From: Candidatus Omnitrophota bacterium
GTDB taxonomy: Bacteria; Omnitrophota; Gorgyraeia; 2-01-FULL-45-10
DNA length: 41,856 nt
Reading direction: 5' to 3'
Assembly: GCA_016935115.1 (NCBI GenBank)
Contig: JAFGRN010000014.1
Span: forward strand, 1-41,856
Positions 7,195 through 15,199 of this stretch are shown piece by piece. The notes below the pieces were generated by a model. That model was not told the DNA's origin, did not search any database, and was given only the letters and a program-made list of their open reading frames with translations. Numbering within the stretch: the first letter of the stretch is position 1; every line of letters starts with the position of its first letter. The position numbers and the translations under genes are program-made.

Positions 7195-8565
7195 ATGGCT
7201 AACCAAGAGATTATCGAAAAGATACCGCCTCAGAGTATTGACGCGGAGATGGCTGTGCTCGGCGCGATGCTTCTCGACAGGGAGGTGATACCGCAAGCGA
7301 TAGAGATGCTGATCGCGGATTCTTTTTATAAAGAGGCTAACAGGAAAGTTTTTTCGGCCATCATCAAGATTTTCGACGAAAACAGAGGCGTTGACCTCAT
7401 AACCGTTATAGAGGAGCTTAAAAGCACAAACTCCCTCGAGGCGGCAGGGGGGCCGGATTATATTACAGGCCTGGCTTCGAGCGTGCCCACCGCGGCAAAT
7501 TTCATACACTATGCCAGGATCGTGAGGGAGAAGATGATCCTGCGTAACCTAATCAGCACGGCCACCTCCATAGTCACGGAATGCTATGACACCTCAAAGG
7601 GCGTCGACAGCCTGGTCGATAAAGCCGAGCAGATGATATTCGAAGTAGCGTCGAGGAAGGTCGACAGGAAGCTTACGCCCCTCAAGGATATCATAAAAAA
7701 TTCCATCGAAACTATAGATAACCTGTATCAGCGCAAGGAGAATGTAACCGGCATATCCACGGGATTCAGGGAGCTTGATATCAAGACGGCGGGATTCCAG
7801 CAGTCGGATCTGATAGTGGTGGCGGCCCGTCCGTCGATGGGAAAGAGCGCGCTTGCGTCATGTATCACGGAACATGCGGCCGTTATTGATAAGGTACCGG
7901 TGGCATTCTTCAGCCTTGAAATGTCGAAAGAACAGCTGGTACAGAGGATGCTATGCTCGCATGCGCGCGTGGACGCGCATAAGGTAAGGACAGGCTTCCT
8001 CTCGCAGGCGGACTGGCCAAAACTTGTGAGCGCGGCTGGGAAATTGTCCGAAGCGCCTATCTATATCGACGACACGCCGGGCATATCGGTGCTGGAATTG
8101 CGCGCCAAGGCGCGCCGCATGAAAGCGCAGTTTGACGTGAAGCTTATAGTCCTGGATTATCTTCAGCTTATGCAGGGGCCCTCCGGAGCGGATTCCAGGC
8201 AGCAGGAGATATCCGAGATATCAAGGTCGCTTAAGGCGCTCGCAAGGGAACTGAATGTCCCGATAATCGCTATAAGCCAGCTTTCAAGGGCGGTAGAGCA
8301 GAGGACGGACCACCGTCCGCAGCTCTCGGACCTGAGGGAATCCGGCGCGATAGAACAGGACGCGGATGTTGTTATACTCCTGCTGAGAGAGTGGTACTAT
8401 AATCCCACAGAAGAGAATAAGGGCCGCGCGGAGATAATTGTGGCTAAACAGAGGAATGGCCCAACAGGAAGTTTTGAACTGGCGTTTTTGGGAGAATATA
8501 TGAGATTTGAGAACCTTGTTTCGCGCACAGAAGAGTTTATGGACGCGGAAATGGAGAAGGTATGA
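7195..8565 (+). CDS. dnaB: replicative DNA helicase
   Basis: DnaB is the hexameric fork helicase. The N-terminal domain begins 'KIPPQSIDAEMAVLGAMLLD'. The RecA-like domain has Walker A 'RPSMGKSA' at about residues 212-219, 'FFSLEMSKEQLVQRML', Walker B 'LIVLDYLQLMQG' and 'SQLSRAVEQR' near the C-terminus, followed by 'DLRESGAIEQDADVV'. At 456 aa it is standard, with no intein. The TGA stop overlaps the bamA ATG (ATGA). Confidence 0.97.
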   Translation: MANQEIIEKIPPQSIDAEMAVLGAMLLDREVIPQAIEMLIADSFYKEANRKVFSAIIKIFDENRGVDLITVIEELKSTNSLEAAGGPDYITGLASSVPTAANFIHYARIVREKMILRNLISTATSIVTECYDTSKGVDSLVDKAEQMIFEVASRKVDRKLTPLKDIIKNSIETIDNLYQRKENVTGISTGFRELDIKTAGFQQSDLIVVAARPSMGKSALASCITEHAAVIDKVPVAFFSLEMSKEQLVQRMLCSHARVDAHKVRTGFLSQADWPKLVSAAGKLSEAPIYIDDTPGISVLELRAKARRMKAQFDVKLIVLDYLQLMQGPSGADSRQQEISEISRSLKALARELNVPIIAISQLSRAVEQRTDHRPQLSDLRESGAIEQDADVVILLLREWYYNPTEENKGRAEIIVAKQRNGPTGSFELAFLGEYMRFENLVSRTEEFMDAEMEKV

Positions 8566-10877
8566 CATTGAAAAAGATCACGATCCTTCTAGCGGTCTCC
8601 GCGGTTGCCGCTATCTCCATTCCATGTTTTATCCAGGCCCAGCAGGGCGGTAATGACGGCAGGATTGTTACCGCCGTAAAGGCGGAAAATAACAGGGCCA
8701 TCAGCAGCGACTCCATACTCTCCAAGATAAGGACGAAAGCAGGTGATACATTCAGTCAGGATGCCATAAATGAGGATCTCAAGCGGCTTTACGCGACAGA
8801 CTATTTTATGGATGTCTCCGTAGATGTCAGGGATGAAGCAGGTGGAGTGGCCGTGGTATTTATAGTGGAAGAGAAATCAGTAGTCGAAGATATCGCCTTT
8901 AAGGGCAATGTTTCCATAAGGGCGCCGAAGCTGAAAGAATTGATGAAGACGAAGGCTAACGAGATGCTCAACCTGGCCATCCTCGCTCAGGATGTTTCGG
9001 ACATAAAAGAATTCTATTCGAAGAAAGGGTATCCATTTACCGAAGTGAAGTACGAGATAAACGTCGATAAAGATACCAATAAGGCCGTCGTTATCATAGT
9101 GATTGACGAGAAGACAAAAGTAAAAGTTACGAACATAACGATAACCGGAAACAAGGCGATAAAGACGGGCGAGTTAAAAAAGATACTGTCCACAAAAACA
9201 GCATGGTGGTTTAATCCCGGCGTTTTTAAGGATGAAGTCCTCCAGGAGGATATGGACAGGATCAGGTCCATGTACGACGATATAGGATATCTCGACGTTG
9301 AAGTGACGCCGGACCTGCAATACAGCGAAGACGGAGGGGCTCTTAAGATAGAGATCAAGATAAATGAAGGTAAGCAGTATAAGGTAGGCGACGTAGTGCT
9401 CAAGGGGAATCTTGTGCTTTCGGAAAAAGACATATTAAAGAAGATAACCCTGAAGAAGGGCATGCCATTCTCCAACAGGGCGCTCAGGCAGGACTCTGCG
9501 GAAGTGAGGCAGTTATATCAGAATTACGGGTACATGAATGTGGTCCTGGATGTTGAGAGAAACTTGAACCAGTCTACCGGCGATATAGATATAGTATTCA
9601 ACATCGACGCCAAAGAACCCGTATATGTCGGCAGGATAGATATACGCGGGAATATGAAGACAAAGGAACTGGTAGTAAGGAGAGAACTCAGGATCTATCC
9701 GGGAGAGAAGTTTAACGGCGACAAGATAAAGCGGTCCAAAGAGCGCCTCTATAATCTTGGCTTTTTCGAGAATATATCTTTTGACACGGAACCCACGGAG
9801 ACCCCGGATATACAGAACCTGATAGTTACTGTCAAGGAGACGAAGACCGGCGAATTTTCCTTCGGCGGCGGATACAGTTCGGTGGATATGCTTATAGGAT
9901 TTGTCGAGATAACCCAGAGGAATTTTGATATATTGAATTTTCCGACATTTGTCGGCGGCGGGCAGAATCTCTCGATAAAAGCGGAACTTGGCATGACGCG
10001 CAGTAACTATAATATAGGATGGACCGATCCGTGGATATTCGGCTGGCCATACTCTTTCGGGTTTGACCTTTACAGGACGGCTCATGACAGGAAGAACGCG
10101 ATTGGCTGGGCCTATGATGAGTCCAGGATGGGCGGTGACGCGCGTATAGGTAAAGAATTTACTGATGAATTCAGGGGGCTATTGTTATACAGGCTGGAGG
10201 AGATCAAAATATCGAACCTTGCCGAGGGAGCGTCCCAGGACCTTTCCAGGGAAGTCGGTTCAAATCTGATATCGAGCCTTACACTGGATCTTACCTATGA
10301 TACAAGAGACAATATATATACCCCATCCAGGGGTGTTGTCGCGAACGGATCGATAGAAGGCGCGGGAGGTATATTCCTCGGAGATAAGGACTTTATAAAA
10401 GGGACAGGCACACTGGTGTATTACCATACGTTTTTCGGAAAGATATTGCTTGAACTGAAAGGCCGTGGCGGAATGGCCGGGGCTTACAGCAGCACGGATG
10501 AAGTCCCCATATATGAAAGATTCTTTGCCGGAGGCGCAAATACCATACGCGGCTATAAAGAGAGAAGGGTCGGCCCCAGGGATGCCGGCTCCAACCAGCC
10601 CATAGGAGGCGATGCCATAGCCATAGGAAACGCGGAAGTCACATTTCCTATTTTTGAGAAGATTATAAAGGGCGCGGTTTTTTACGATATAGGTAATGCA
10701 TGGAGAGATGCCAGTGATTTCATTGTAGGGGGAAATTATAAATACGGGGCCGGTGTAGGCGTCAGGATAAAAACTCCTATAGGCCCGGTAAAAGTCGACT
10801 ACGGTTATCCGCTTATAGGTAATTACGATGATGACAGGACGGGAGAGTTCTATTTCAGCATGAGCAGGGGATTTTAA
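8562..10877 (+). CDS. bamA: outer membrane protein assembly factor BamA
   Basis: BamA inserts beta-barrel proteins into the outer membrane. A signal peptide (about 1-26, 'ITILLAVSAVAAISIPCFIQAQ') is followed by POTRA repeats to about residue 420, with recurrent 'I.G......EL......G..F' patterns. The 16-strand barrel follows. 'TLDLTYDTRDNIYTPSRG' and 'RFFAGGANTIRGYKER' are Omp85 signatures, the latter being the lid-loop VRGF/Y region. The protein ends in 'SMSRGF', a C-terminal Phe as expected for outer-membrane sorting. At 771 aa it is normal. It is coupled to dnaB, which is less usual than a position beside lipid A genes alone. Confidence 0.95.
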   Translation: MTLKKITILLAVSAVAAISIPCFIQAQQGGNDGRIVTAVKAENNRAISSDSILSKIRTKAGDTFSQDAINEDLKRLYATDYFMDVSVDVRDEAGGVAVVFIVEEKSVVEDIAFKGNVSIRAPKLKELMKTKANEMLNLAILAQDVSDIKEFYSKKGYPFTEVKYEINVDKDTNKAVVIIVIDEKTKVKVTNITITGNKAIKTGELKKILSTKTAWWFNPGVFKDEVLQEDMDRIRSMYDDIGYLDVEVTPDLQYSEDGGALKIEIKINEGKQYKVGDVVLKGNLVLSEKDILKKITLKKGMPFSNRALRQDSAEVRQLYQNYGYMNVVLDVERNLNQSTGDIDIVFNIDAKEPVYVGRIDIRGNMKTKELVVRRELRIYPGEKFNGDKIKRSKERLYNLGFFENISFDTEPTETPDIQNLIVTVKETKTGEFSFGGGYSSVDMLIGFVEITQRNFDILNFPTFVGGGQNLSIKAELGMTRSNYNIGWTDPWIFGWPYSFGFDLYRTAHDRKNAIGWAYDESRMGGDARIGKEFTDEFRGLLLYRLEEIKISNLAEGASQDLSREVGSNLISSLTLDLTYDTRDNIYTPSRGVVANGSIEGAGGIFLGDKDFIKGTGTLVYYHTFFGKILLELKGRGGMAGAYSSTDEVPIYERFFAGGANTIRGYKERRVGPRDAGSNQPIGGDAIAIGNAEVTFPIFEKIIKGAVFYDIGNAWRDASDFIVGGNYKYGAGVGVRIKTPIGPVKVDYGYPLIGNYDDDRTGEFYFSMSRGF

Positions 10878-10892
10878 CCAAGGAGGAGTGCG

Positions 10893-11396
10893 ATGAAGAA
10901 GTCGGTTGTGTTATTGACGGCAGTGATATTTGTCGCGGGCATGTTCTTGGGGGTATCGCAGGTTTCCGCGAAAGAATACAAGATAGGTTATGTGGATCTG
11001 GCCAAGGTCTTCGATGATTTTAAGAAGACGAAGGAGTCAGAGAAGGAGCTGGAAACAAAAGGCAAGGCCAAAGAGGCCGAGCGCAACAAGATGGTCGACG
11101 AGCTGAGGAAGCTTAAAGACGAGCAGGCCCTTCTTTCCGAGAAAGCCAAAGCTGAGAAGCAAACCATAATAGATAATAAGATAAAGGCGCTTCAGGATTT
11201 TGACAGAAAGACCAGGGATGATCTTATGAAAGAGAGGAATGATATACTTTCCGCGATCCTCAAAGATATAGAGAAAGTGGTTACCGAATATTCCAAAGCC
11301 AATGGCTATGACATCATCCTTAATTCGCGCATGCTTCTTTATGCCGACGAAACGTATGATCTCACCAAAGAGATATTGGCAAGACTCAACAAGTAG
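10893..11396 (+). CDS. periplasmic chaperone Skp/OmpH family
   Basis: This is a small periplasmic chaperone that holds unfolded outer-membrane proteins for BamA. It has a signal peptide (about 1-26) and then 'YKIGYVDLAKVFDDFKKTKESEKELE', the family opening. A long charged coiled-coil stretch (about 45-120) forms the tentacles, and 'NGYDIILNSRMLLYADETYDLT' closes the body domain. The length of 167 aa fits. GGAGG precedes the ATG. The gene sits 15 nt after bamA, the usual bamA-skp pairing, and an intrinsic terminator follows. Confidence 0.92.
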   Translation: MKKSVVLLTAVIFVAGMFLGVSQVSAKEYKIGYVDLAKVFDDFKKTKESEKELETKGKAKEAERNKMVDELRKLKDEQALLSEKAKAEKQTIIDNKIKALQDFDRKTRDDLMKERNDILSAILKDIEKVVTEYSKANGYDIILNSRMLLYADETYDLTKEILARLNK

Positions 11397-11406
11397 TGTT
11401 TATAAT
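11376..11406 (+). promoter_or_regulatory. possible promoter ahead of lpxC
   Basis: TTGGCA (11376-11381) and a perfect TATAAT (11401-11406) are 19 nt apart, straddling the end of skp. The spacing is long, so this is tentative. Transcription would begin near 11413, at the first base of the terminator hairpin. The lpxC message would then carry that hairpin at its 5' end. Confidence 0.35.
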
Positions 11407-11411
11407 ACCTG

Positions 11412-11446
11412 CGAAGCCTGCCTTATAAGCAGGCTTCGTGTTTTTT
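11412..11446 (+). terminator. intrinsic terminator after skp
   Basis: A perfect 10-bp stem CGAAGCCTGC / GCAGGCTTCG closes a 7-nt loop, followed by TG and six T residues. This is a textbook Rho-independent terminator for the dnaB-bamA-skp transcript. It lies 14 nt before the lpxC start codon. Confidence 0.9.
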
Positions 11447-11459
11447 AAAGGAAGAGGTA

Positions 11460-12296
11460 ATGAAACAGCGCACGATAAGAAACACGATCCGCATAGAAGG
11501 CGTGGGCCTGCAAACCGGCAATAAGGTTTCGCTTATATTAAAAAGCTCGCCGGAGAATAGCGGCATAAGCTTTATCAGGACGGACCTTGCGGAGAAACCT
11601 TTATTAAATCTGCGCTCGATAGAATTTGGCGCGGGCGGGACGGCTGAGCGCAGGACGACTGTAGGGCTGGGGCCCATGCAGATACAGACCACGGAACATC
11701 TCCTGGCTGCCCTGGCAGGCATTGGCATAGATAATATCGTCATAGAGATGAATAATGTGGAGCTGCCCGGACTTGACGGCAGCGCAAAAGGATTCCTTAA
11801 TTCTATTAAGAAGGCGGGCATAGCTGAACAGAATGAGGAAAAGAAATTTCTGGACCTGAAATCCCCATTGTGGTGTTCTTCAGGGGATTCTTTTCTTGCG
11901 ATATTTCCCGATGAATGTTTCAGTGTTACTTATATGCTGTCGTATCCCGGGATCGGCACGCATCTCTTCAACGCGATGATAGATGAAAAATATTTTGAGA
12001 AAGAGATAGCGCCAGCAAGGACCTTCTGTTCCCAGGCCGAAGCGATGGAGCTTTTGAAGAGAGGGCTCGGCAAAGGCGCAAACTATGATAATACGCTTGT
12101 CATGGGCCCGAACGGCCCGATAAACAATACGCTGAGGTTTACCGATGAGCCGCTCAGGCATAAAGTTCTTGATCTGATGGGGGACCTCTATCTGGCGGGA
12201 AGGCCGGTAAAGGGCCGTGTCATTGCCGTGAAGAGCGGGCATAAATTAAATATGGAGCTTGTGGGCAAGCTAAGGTCGCAAAAGATTTCTCGCTAA
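11460..12296 (+). CDS. lpxC: UDP-3-O-acyl-N-acetylglucosamine deacetylase
   Basis: LpxC is the zinc hydrolase for the committed step of lipid A synthesis. The zinc ligands are visible: H80 in 'TTEHLLAAL', and H234 and D238 in 'RHKVLDLMGDLYL'. The catalytic H261 lies in 'KSGHKLN'. 'ELPGLDGSAKGF' is also conserved. At 278 aa it is slightly short of the 300-305 aa norm but contains all motifs. It is not fused to FabZ, as it is in some phyla. AGGAAGAGG precedes the ATG. Confidence 0.96.
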   Translation: MKQRTIRNTIRIEGVGLQTGNKVSLILKSSPENSGISFIRTDLAEKPLLNLRSIEFGAGGTAERRTTVGLGPMQIQTTEHLLAALAGIGIDNIVIEMNNVELPGLDGSAKGFLNSIKKAGIAEQNEEKKFLDLKSPLWCSSGDSFLAIFPDECFSVTYMLSYPGIGTHLFNAMIDEKYFEKEIAPARTFCSQAEAMELLKRGLGKGANYDNTLVMGPNGPINNTLRFTDEPLRHKVLDLMGDLYLAGRPVKGRVIAVKSGHKLNMELVGKLRSQKISR

Positions 12297-12347
12297 AGCT
12301 CGAGATTGTTATCTTGAGTCAGGCGGGGGATAACAAGGAGATTTGAA

Positions 12348-12818
12348 ATGGGAAATGAAGAACAGGATATAACAGGCAAGGCGCTCGATATAAATACGAT
12401 AATGAAGATACTGCCGCACAGATATCCTTTTCTTCTGGTCGACAGGGTGCTTGAAGTTTCTGAGAATAGGATAGTCGGCATAAAGAACGTTACGATGAAT
12501 GAGCTCTTCTTCCAGGGTCATTTTCCGGGAAAACCCATAATGCCAGGGGTATTGATCCTGGAGGCGATGGCCCAGGCCGGAGGCGTAGGTGCCCTGAGCC
12601 ATAAAGATAATGTGGGCAAGCTTGCGTACTTCCTTTCCATAAATAATGCCAAATTCCGCAAGCCGGTGGTGCCGGGCGATACGCTCAGGATGGAGATAGA
12701 TATTACCAAGAGGAAGACCAGTATTCTCCAGTGCCGCGCGGTCGCCAAGGTCGATGGCGAGGTAGTGACGGAGGCAGAGATGACATTTGCGCTCATAAAA
12801 CCCAATGAGGCCGAGTAA
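12348..12818 (+). CDS. fabZ: 3-hydroxyacyl-ACP dehydratase FabZ
   Basis: FabZ is the hot-dog-fold dehydratase of fatty acid synthesis, which competes with lipid A acylation for 3-hydroxyacyl-ACP. '[15 protein letters not shown]', the catalytic H58 in '[14 protein letters not shown]' and E72 in '[11 protein letters not shown]' are intact. At 156 aa it is normal. AAGGAG lies upstream. The 51-nt gap after lpxC holds a short GTTATC/GATAAC inverted repeat of unknown meaning. Confidence 0.95.
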   Translation: MGNEEQDITGKALDINTIMKILPHRYPFLLVDRVLEVSENRIVGIKNVTMNELFFQGHFPGKPIMPGVLILEAMAQAGGVGALSHKDNVGKLAYFLSINNAKFRKPVVPGDTLRMEIDITKRKTSILQCRAVAKVDGEVVTEAEMTFALIKPNEAE

Positions 12819-12823
12819 CGGTT

Positions 12824-13627
12824 ATGGCAACGATAGGTCTCGTCGCTGGGTCGGGAAAGCTTCCGGCGATATTTTCGGACTCTGCCAGGCAGCGGGGGGA
12901 TAAGGTAATAGGCATAGGCCTGAAGGGGGTTACCCCTCCGGAGATAGAGAACCATGTTGATAAGTTTATCTGGTTTGAACTGGCGGCATTGCAGAAGATG
13001 ATCTTTGCGGCCGTTTCGAACCGGATAACCAAAATTGTTCTTCTGGGAAAGCTTAGGAAAGACATCTTCTTCAAGAATACGGAAGGATTCGACGAGGATA
13101 CAAGGAAGATCCTGGGCAAACTTACGGATAAAAAGGATTATTCGATGCTCAATAAAGTATCCGAAACTCTCTCGAAGTTCGGCATGGAGGTGCTGGATCC
13201 CACTCCTTATCTGAAGGATTATATGCCGTCTAAAGGCGTCCTTACCAGGCGGCACCCTTCGGAAGATGAGGCAAAGGACCTGGAATATGCCAGGAAGATA
13301 GCTCTGGAGAACGCCGGGCGGGACATAGGACAGGCCGTGGCGGTAAAAAACAGGACGGTCATAGCCATCGAGGCGGTCGAAGGTACAGATGAGATGATAG
13401 CCCGCGCGGGAAGCCTCTCCGGCCGGGGCTTTGTTGTGGCAAAGGTCGCGCGGCCCGAGCAGGACATGCGGTTCGACGTACCGCTCGTCGGGCTCGAGAC
13501 CGTCGAGGCCCTGGTGAAGGCAGGAGCTACGGCGCTTTCCATAGAAGCGGGCAGGACATTCCTCATAGACAGGGAAGAGATAATAAAGCTCGCCGACGAA
13601 AAATCCCTCTCCATAGTCATAGTGTAG
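12824..13627 (+). CDS. lpxI: UDP-2,3-diacylglucosamine pyrophosphatase LpxI
   Basis: LpxI makes lipid X, replacing LpxH in many bacteria. The N-terminal domain starts 'TIGLVAGSGKLPAIFSDSARQRG'. The C-terminal DUF1009 catalytic region contains 'KDYMPSKGVLTRRHPSEDE', 'DIGQAVAVKNRTVIAIEAVEGTDEMI' and 'GLETVEALVKAGATALSIEAGRT', all family signatures. The length of 267 aa is normal. It starts 5 nt after fabZ. The usual lpxD and lpxA neighbours are absent here. Confidence 0.93.
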   Translation: MATIGLVAGSGKLPAIFSDSARQRGDKVIGIGLKGVTPPEIENHVDKFIWFELAALQKMIFAAVSNRITKIVLLGKLRKDIFFKNTEGFDEDTRKILGKLTDKKDYSMLNKVSETLSKFGMEVLDPTPYLKDYMPSKGVLTRRHPSEDEAKDLEYARKIALENAGRDIGQAVAVKNRTVIAIEAVEGTDEMIARAGSLSGRGFVVAKVARPEQDMRFDVPLVGLETVEALVKAGATALSIEAGRTFLIDREEIIKLADEKSLSIVIV

Positions 13628-13638
13628 CTCCTCCGCAG

Positions 13639-13763
13639 TAGCGAAAATATCCCCCGCTCGTACCAGGTATCTTTCGGCATACCTATAAGGGAAAGTGTTA
13701 CAAGGCTCCCCACCCGGGCTGTAAGGGCTGACTACGGATGAGAAGCCGGGGATATTTTTGCTA
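13639..13763. repeat. MITE-like element with 20-bp terminal inverted repeats (R2, class A)
   Basis: TAGCGAAAATATCCCC (13639-13654) faces GGGGATATTTTTGCTA (13748-13763), and pairing extends to 18 of 20 bp. The 125-nt element starts 11 nt after the lpxI stop. Its interior contains an 18-mer CACCCGGGCTGTAAGGGC (13711-13728) that recurs exactly at 35325-35342 and in reverse complement at 35154-35171. It also carries GGTATCTTTCGGCAT, close to the arms of the 35-kb element. No ORF inside is credible. Confidence 0.8.
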
Positions 13764-13843
13764 TGGAAGCAGCTGCCGGGGACAGGTCTGAGAAGGATTT
13801 TGAAAACGTCCCTGATTCTACAGTAGCGAGGAGAGGGAGAGTT

Positions 13844-13852
13844 TGTTATAAT
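13844..13852 (+). promoter_or_regulatory. extended -10 promoter for hypF
   Basis: TGT-TATAAT is a perfect extended -10 with no matching -35. The start site would fall near 13859, only about 3 nt before the ATG at 13862, which has no nearby ribosome-binding site. The message would be leaderless or nearly so. Confidence 0.5.
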
Positions 13853-13861
13853 AGAATCCCT

Positions 13862-14992
13862 ATGAAGACCATAAAGCTGCCGTTTAATGTCCGGAAGGCG
13901 GTACTGGCGTGCGGAGCCGATATGAAGGGCGCTTTTGCCCTTGCGAAAGGCCGTAATGCGTATCTCTTCGAAGGTTTCGGGGACCTGGGCGATCCGGCGA
14001 ATATGTCTAAGTATGAGAGATCCGTCGCTTTATACGAGAAGAAGCTTGGCATAATACCGCGTATCATCGCCTGTGACCACCATCCGGGATACCATTCGAC
14101 CCGCTTCGCGGAGATGCACGGCCTGCGGCTCTTGATCCCGAATCTTTGCGATGTACAGCACCACGAGGCCCATATAGCGGCCGCGATCGCGGATAACGGC
14201 ATAAAGGGCGATGTAATAGGGGTGGCGTTCGACGGTACGGGCCTTGGCTGGGACGGTTGTATATGGGGAGGGGAGTTCTTTACCGGGAACATCAGGAGAT
14301 TAAAGCGCGCGGCGCACCTGGAGTATATTCCAATGCCCGGAGGCGAAATGGCGGTGAAAGAGCCCTGGCGGATGGCGCTTGCCTATCTCTACAGGGCATA
14401 CGGCAGCAGCCTGTTTAAACTTAATATACCTATGGCAAAGAAGCTCAATAAGAAACACCGGCTTATAATGAAGAAGATGCTCCGCGGCGGAATAAACTCG
14501 CCGCTCACATCGAGCGCCGGAAGGCTCTTCGATGCCGCCTCAAGCATAGTGCTATCCAGGGAGAAGACGTCATTCGAAGCCGAGCTGCCGGTGATAATGG
14601 AGAAGATCGCATCCGGCGACCGTGATGAGCATTACAGGTTTGACATTTGTACTGAGCGCGGAATGCGTATCATAGAGGCAGCCGGTATAATGAGAGGCAT
14701 GATCCGTGATATCGAGTCCGGTATAGATAAAGGGGTAATATCCGCCAAATTTCATAATACCGTAGCGCATATAATAACCGCCGTAGCGCTGCTTATAAGG
14801 CAGCGCTACGGAGTGAACAGGGTCGTTTTGAGCGGTGGAGTGTTCCAGAACCATTACCTGACCGGGAGATCTGTGAGCCTTTTACGTAAATCGGATTTCA
14901 GTGTTTATACCAATTCCGGCATCAATACGAATGATTACGGAATACCTATAGGGCAGGTGGCGATCGCGAATGCGAGGGGTGTATGTGCCTAG
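13862..14992 (+). CDS. hypF: HypF-type carbamoyltransferase, C-terminal domain only
   Basis: HypF transfers carbamoyl to HypE as the source of the cyanide ligands in [NiFe] hydrogenases. This 376-aa protein matches only the Kae1-like/HypF C-terminal part: 'DHHPGYHSTRFAEMHG', the metal-binding 'QHHEAHIAAAIADN', 'GVAFDGTGLGWDGCIWGGEF', 'TSSAGRLFDAAS', 'KFHNTVAHI' and 'VVLSGGVFQNHYL'. The acylphosphatase, double zinc-finger and YrdC domains of the usual 750-aa HypF are missing. I chose ATG 13862. The longer ORF begins inside the terminal repeat of R2, and its first 33 residues match nothing in the family. It overlaps hypC by 10 nt. Confidence 0.88.
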   Translation: MKTIKLPFNVRKAVLACGADMKGAFALAKGRNAYLFEGFGDLGDPANMSKYERSVALYEKKLGIIPRIIACDHHPGYHSTRFAEMHGLRLLIPNLCDVQHHEAHIAAAIADNGIKGDVIGVAFDGTGLGWDGCIWGGEFFTGNIRRLKRAAHLEYIPMPGGEMAVKEPWRMALAYLYRAYGSSLFKLNIPMAKKLNKKHRLIMKKMLRGGINSPLTSSAGRLFDAASSIVLSREKTSFEAELPVIMEKIASGDRDEHYRFDICTERGMRIIEAAGIMRGMIRDIESGIDKGVISAKFHNTVAHIITAVALLIRQRYGVNRVVLSGGVFQNHYLTGRSVSLLRKSDFSVYTNSGINTNDYGIPIGQVAIANARGVCA

Positions 14993-15189
14993 CTATCCCA
15001 ATGAAAGTCATAAAGATCGATGGTGATGAATGCCTGGTGGAATCCGGCGGCCTGGAGCGCAGGGCTAATCTGGCGCTTCTTGAGGGTGTGAAGAGAGGCG
15101 ATTATATACTGTTGCATGCCGGCTTTGCGATAGAGAAACTTGATCCCGCAGAGGCCAGGAAGACCCTGCGGCTTATCAATGAATCATGA
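14983..15189 (+). CDS. hypC: hydrogenase maturation chaperone HypC
   Basis: HypC carries the Fe(CN)2CO unit between HypD and the hydrogenase large subunit. The protein begins 'MCLAIPMKV' with the essential Cys2, and contains 'DYILLHAGFAIEKLDPAEA'. The 68 aa length is typical for this OB-like protein. It overlaps the end of hypF. Confidence 0.95.
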   Translation: MCLAIPMKVIKIDGDECLVESGGLERRANLALLEGVKRGDYILLHAGFAIEKLDPAEARKTLRLINES

Positions 15190-15199
15190 GGGGGCAGAT

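Noticed and set aside
13763-13861. Upstream in-frame extension of hypF (33 residues)
   Set aside because: It begins inside the terminal repeat of R2, has no family similarity and no ribosome-binding site. ATG 13862 gives the family start.
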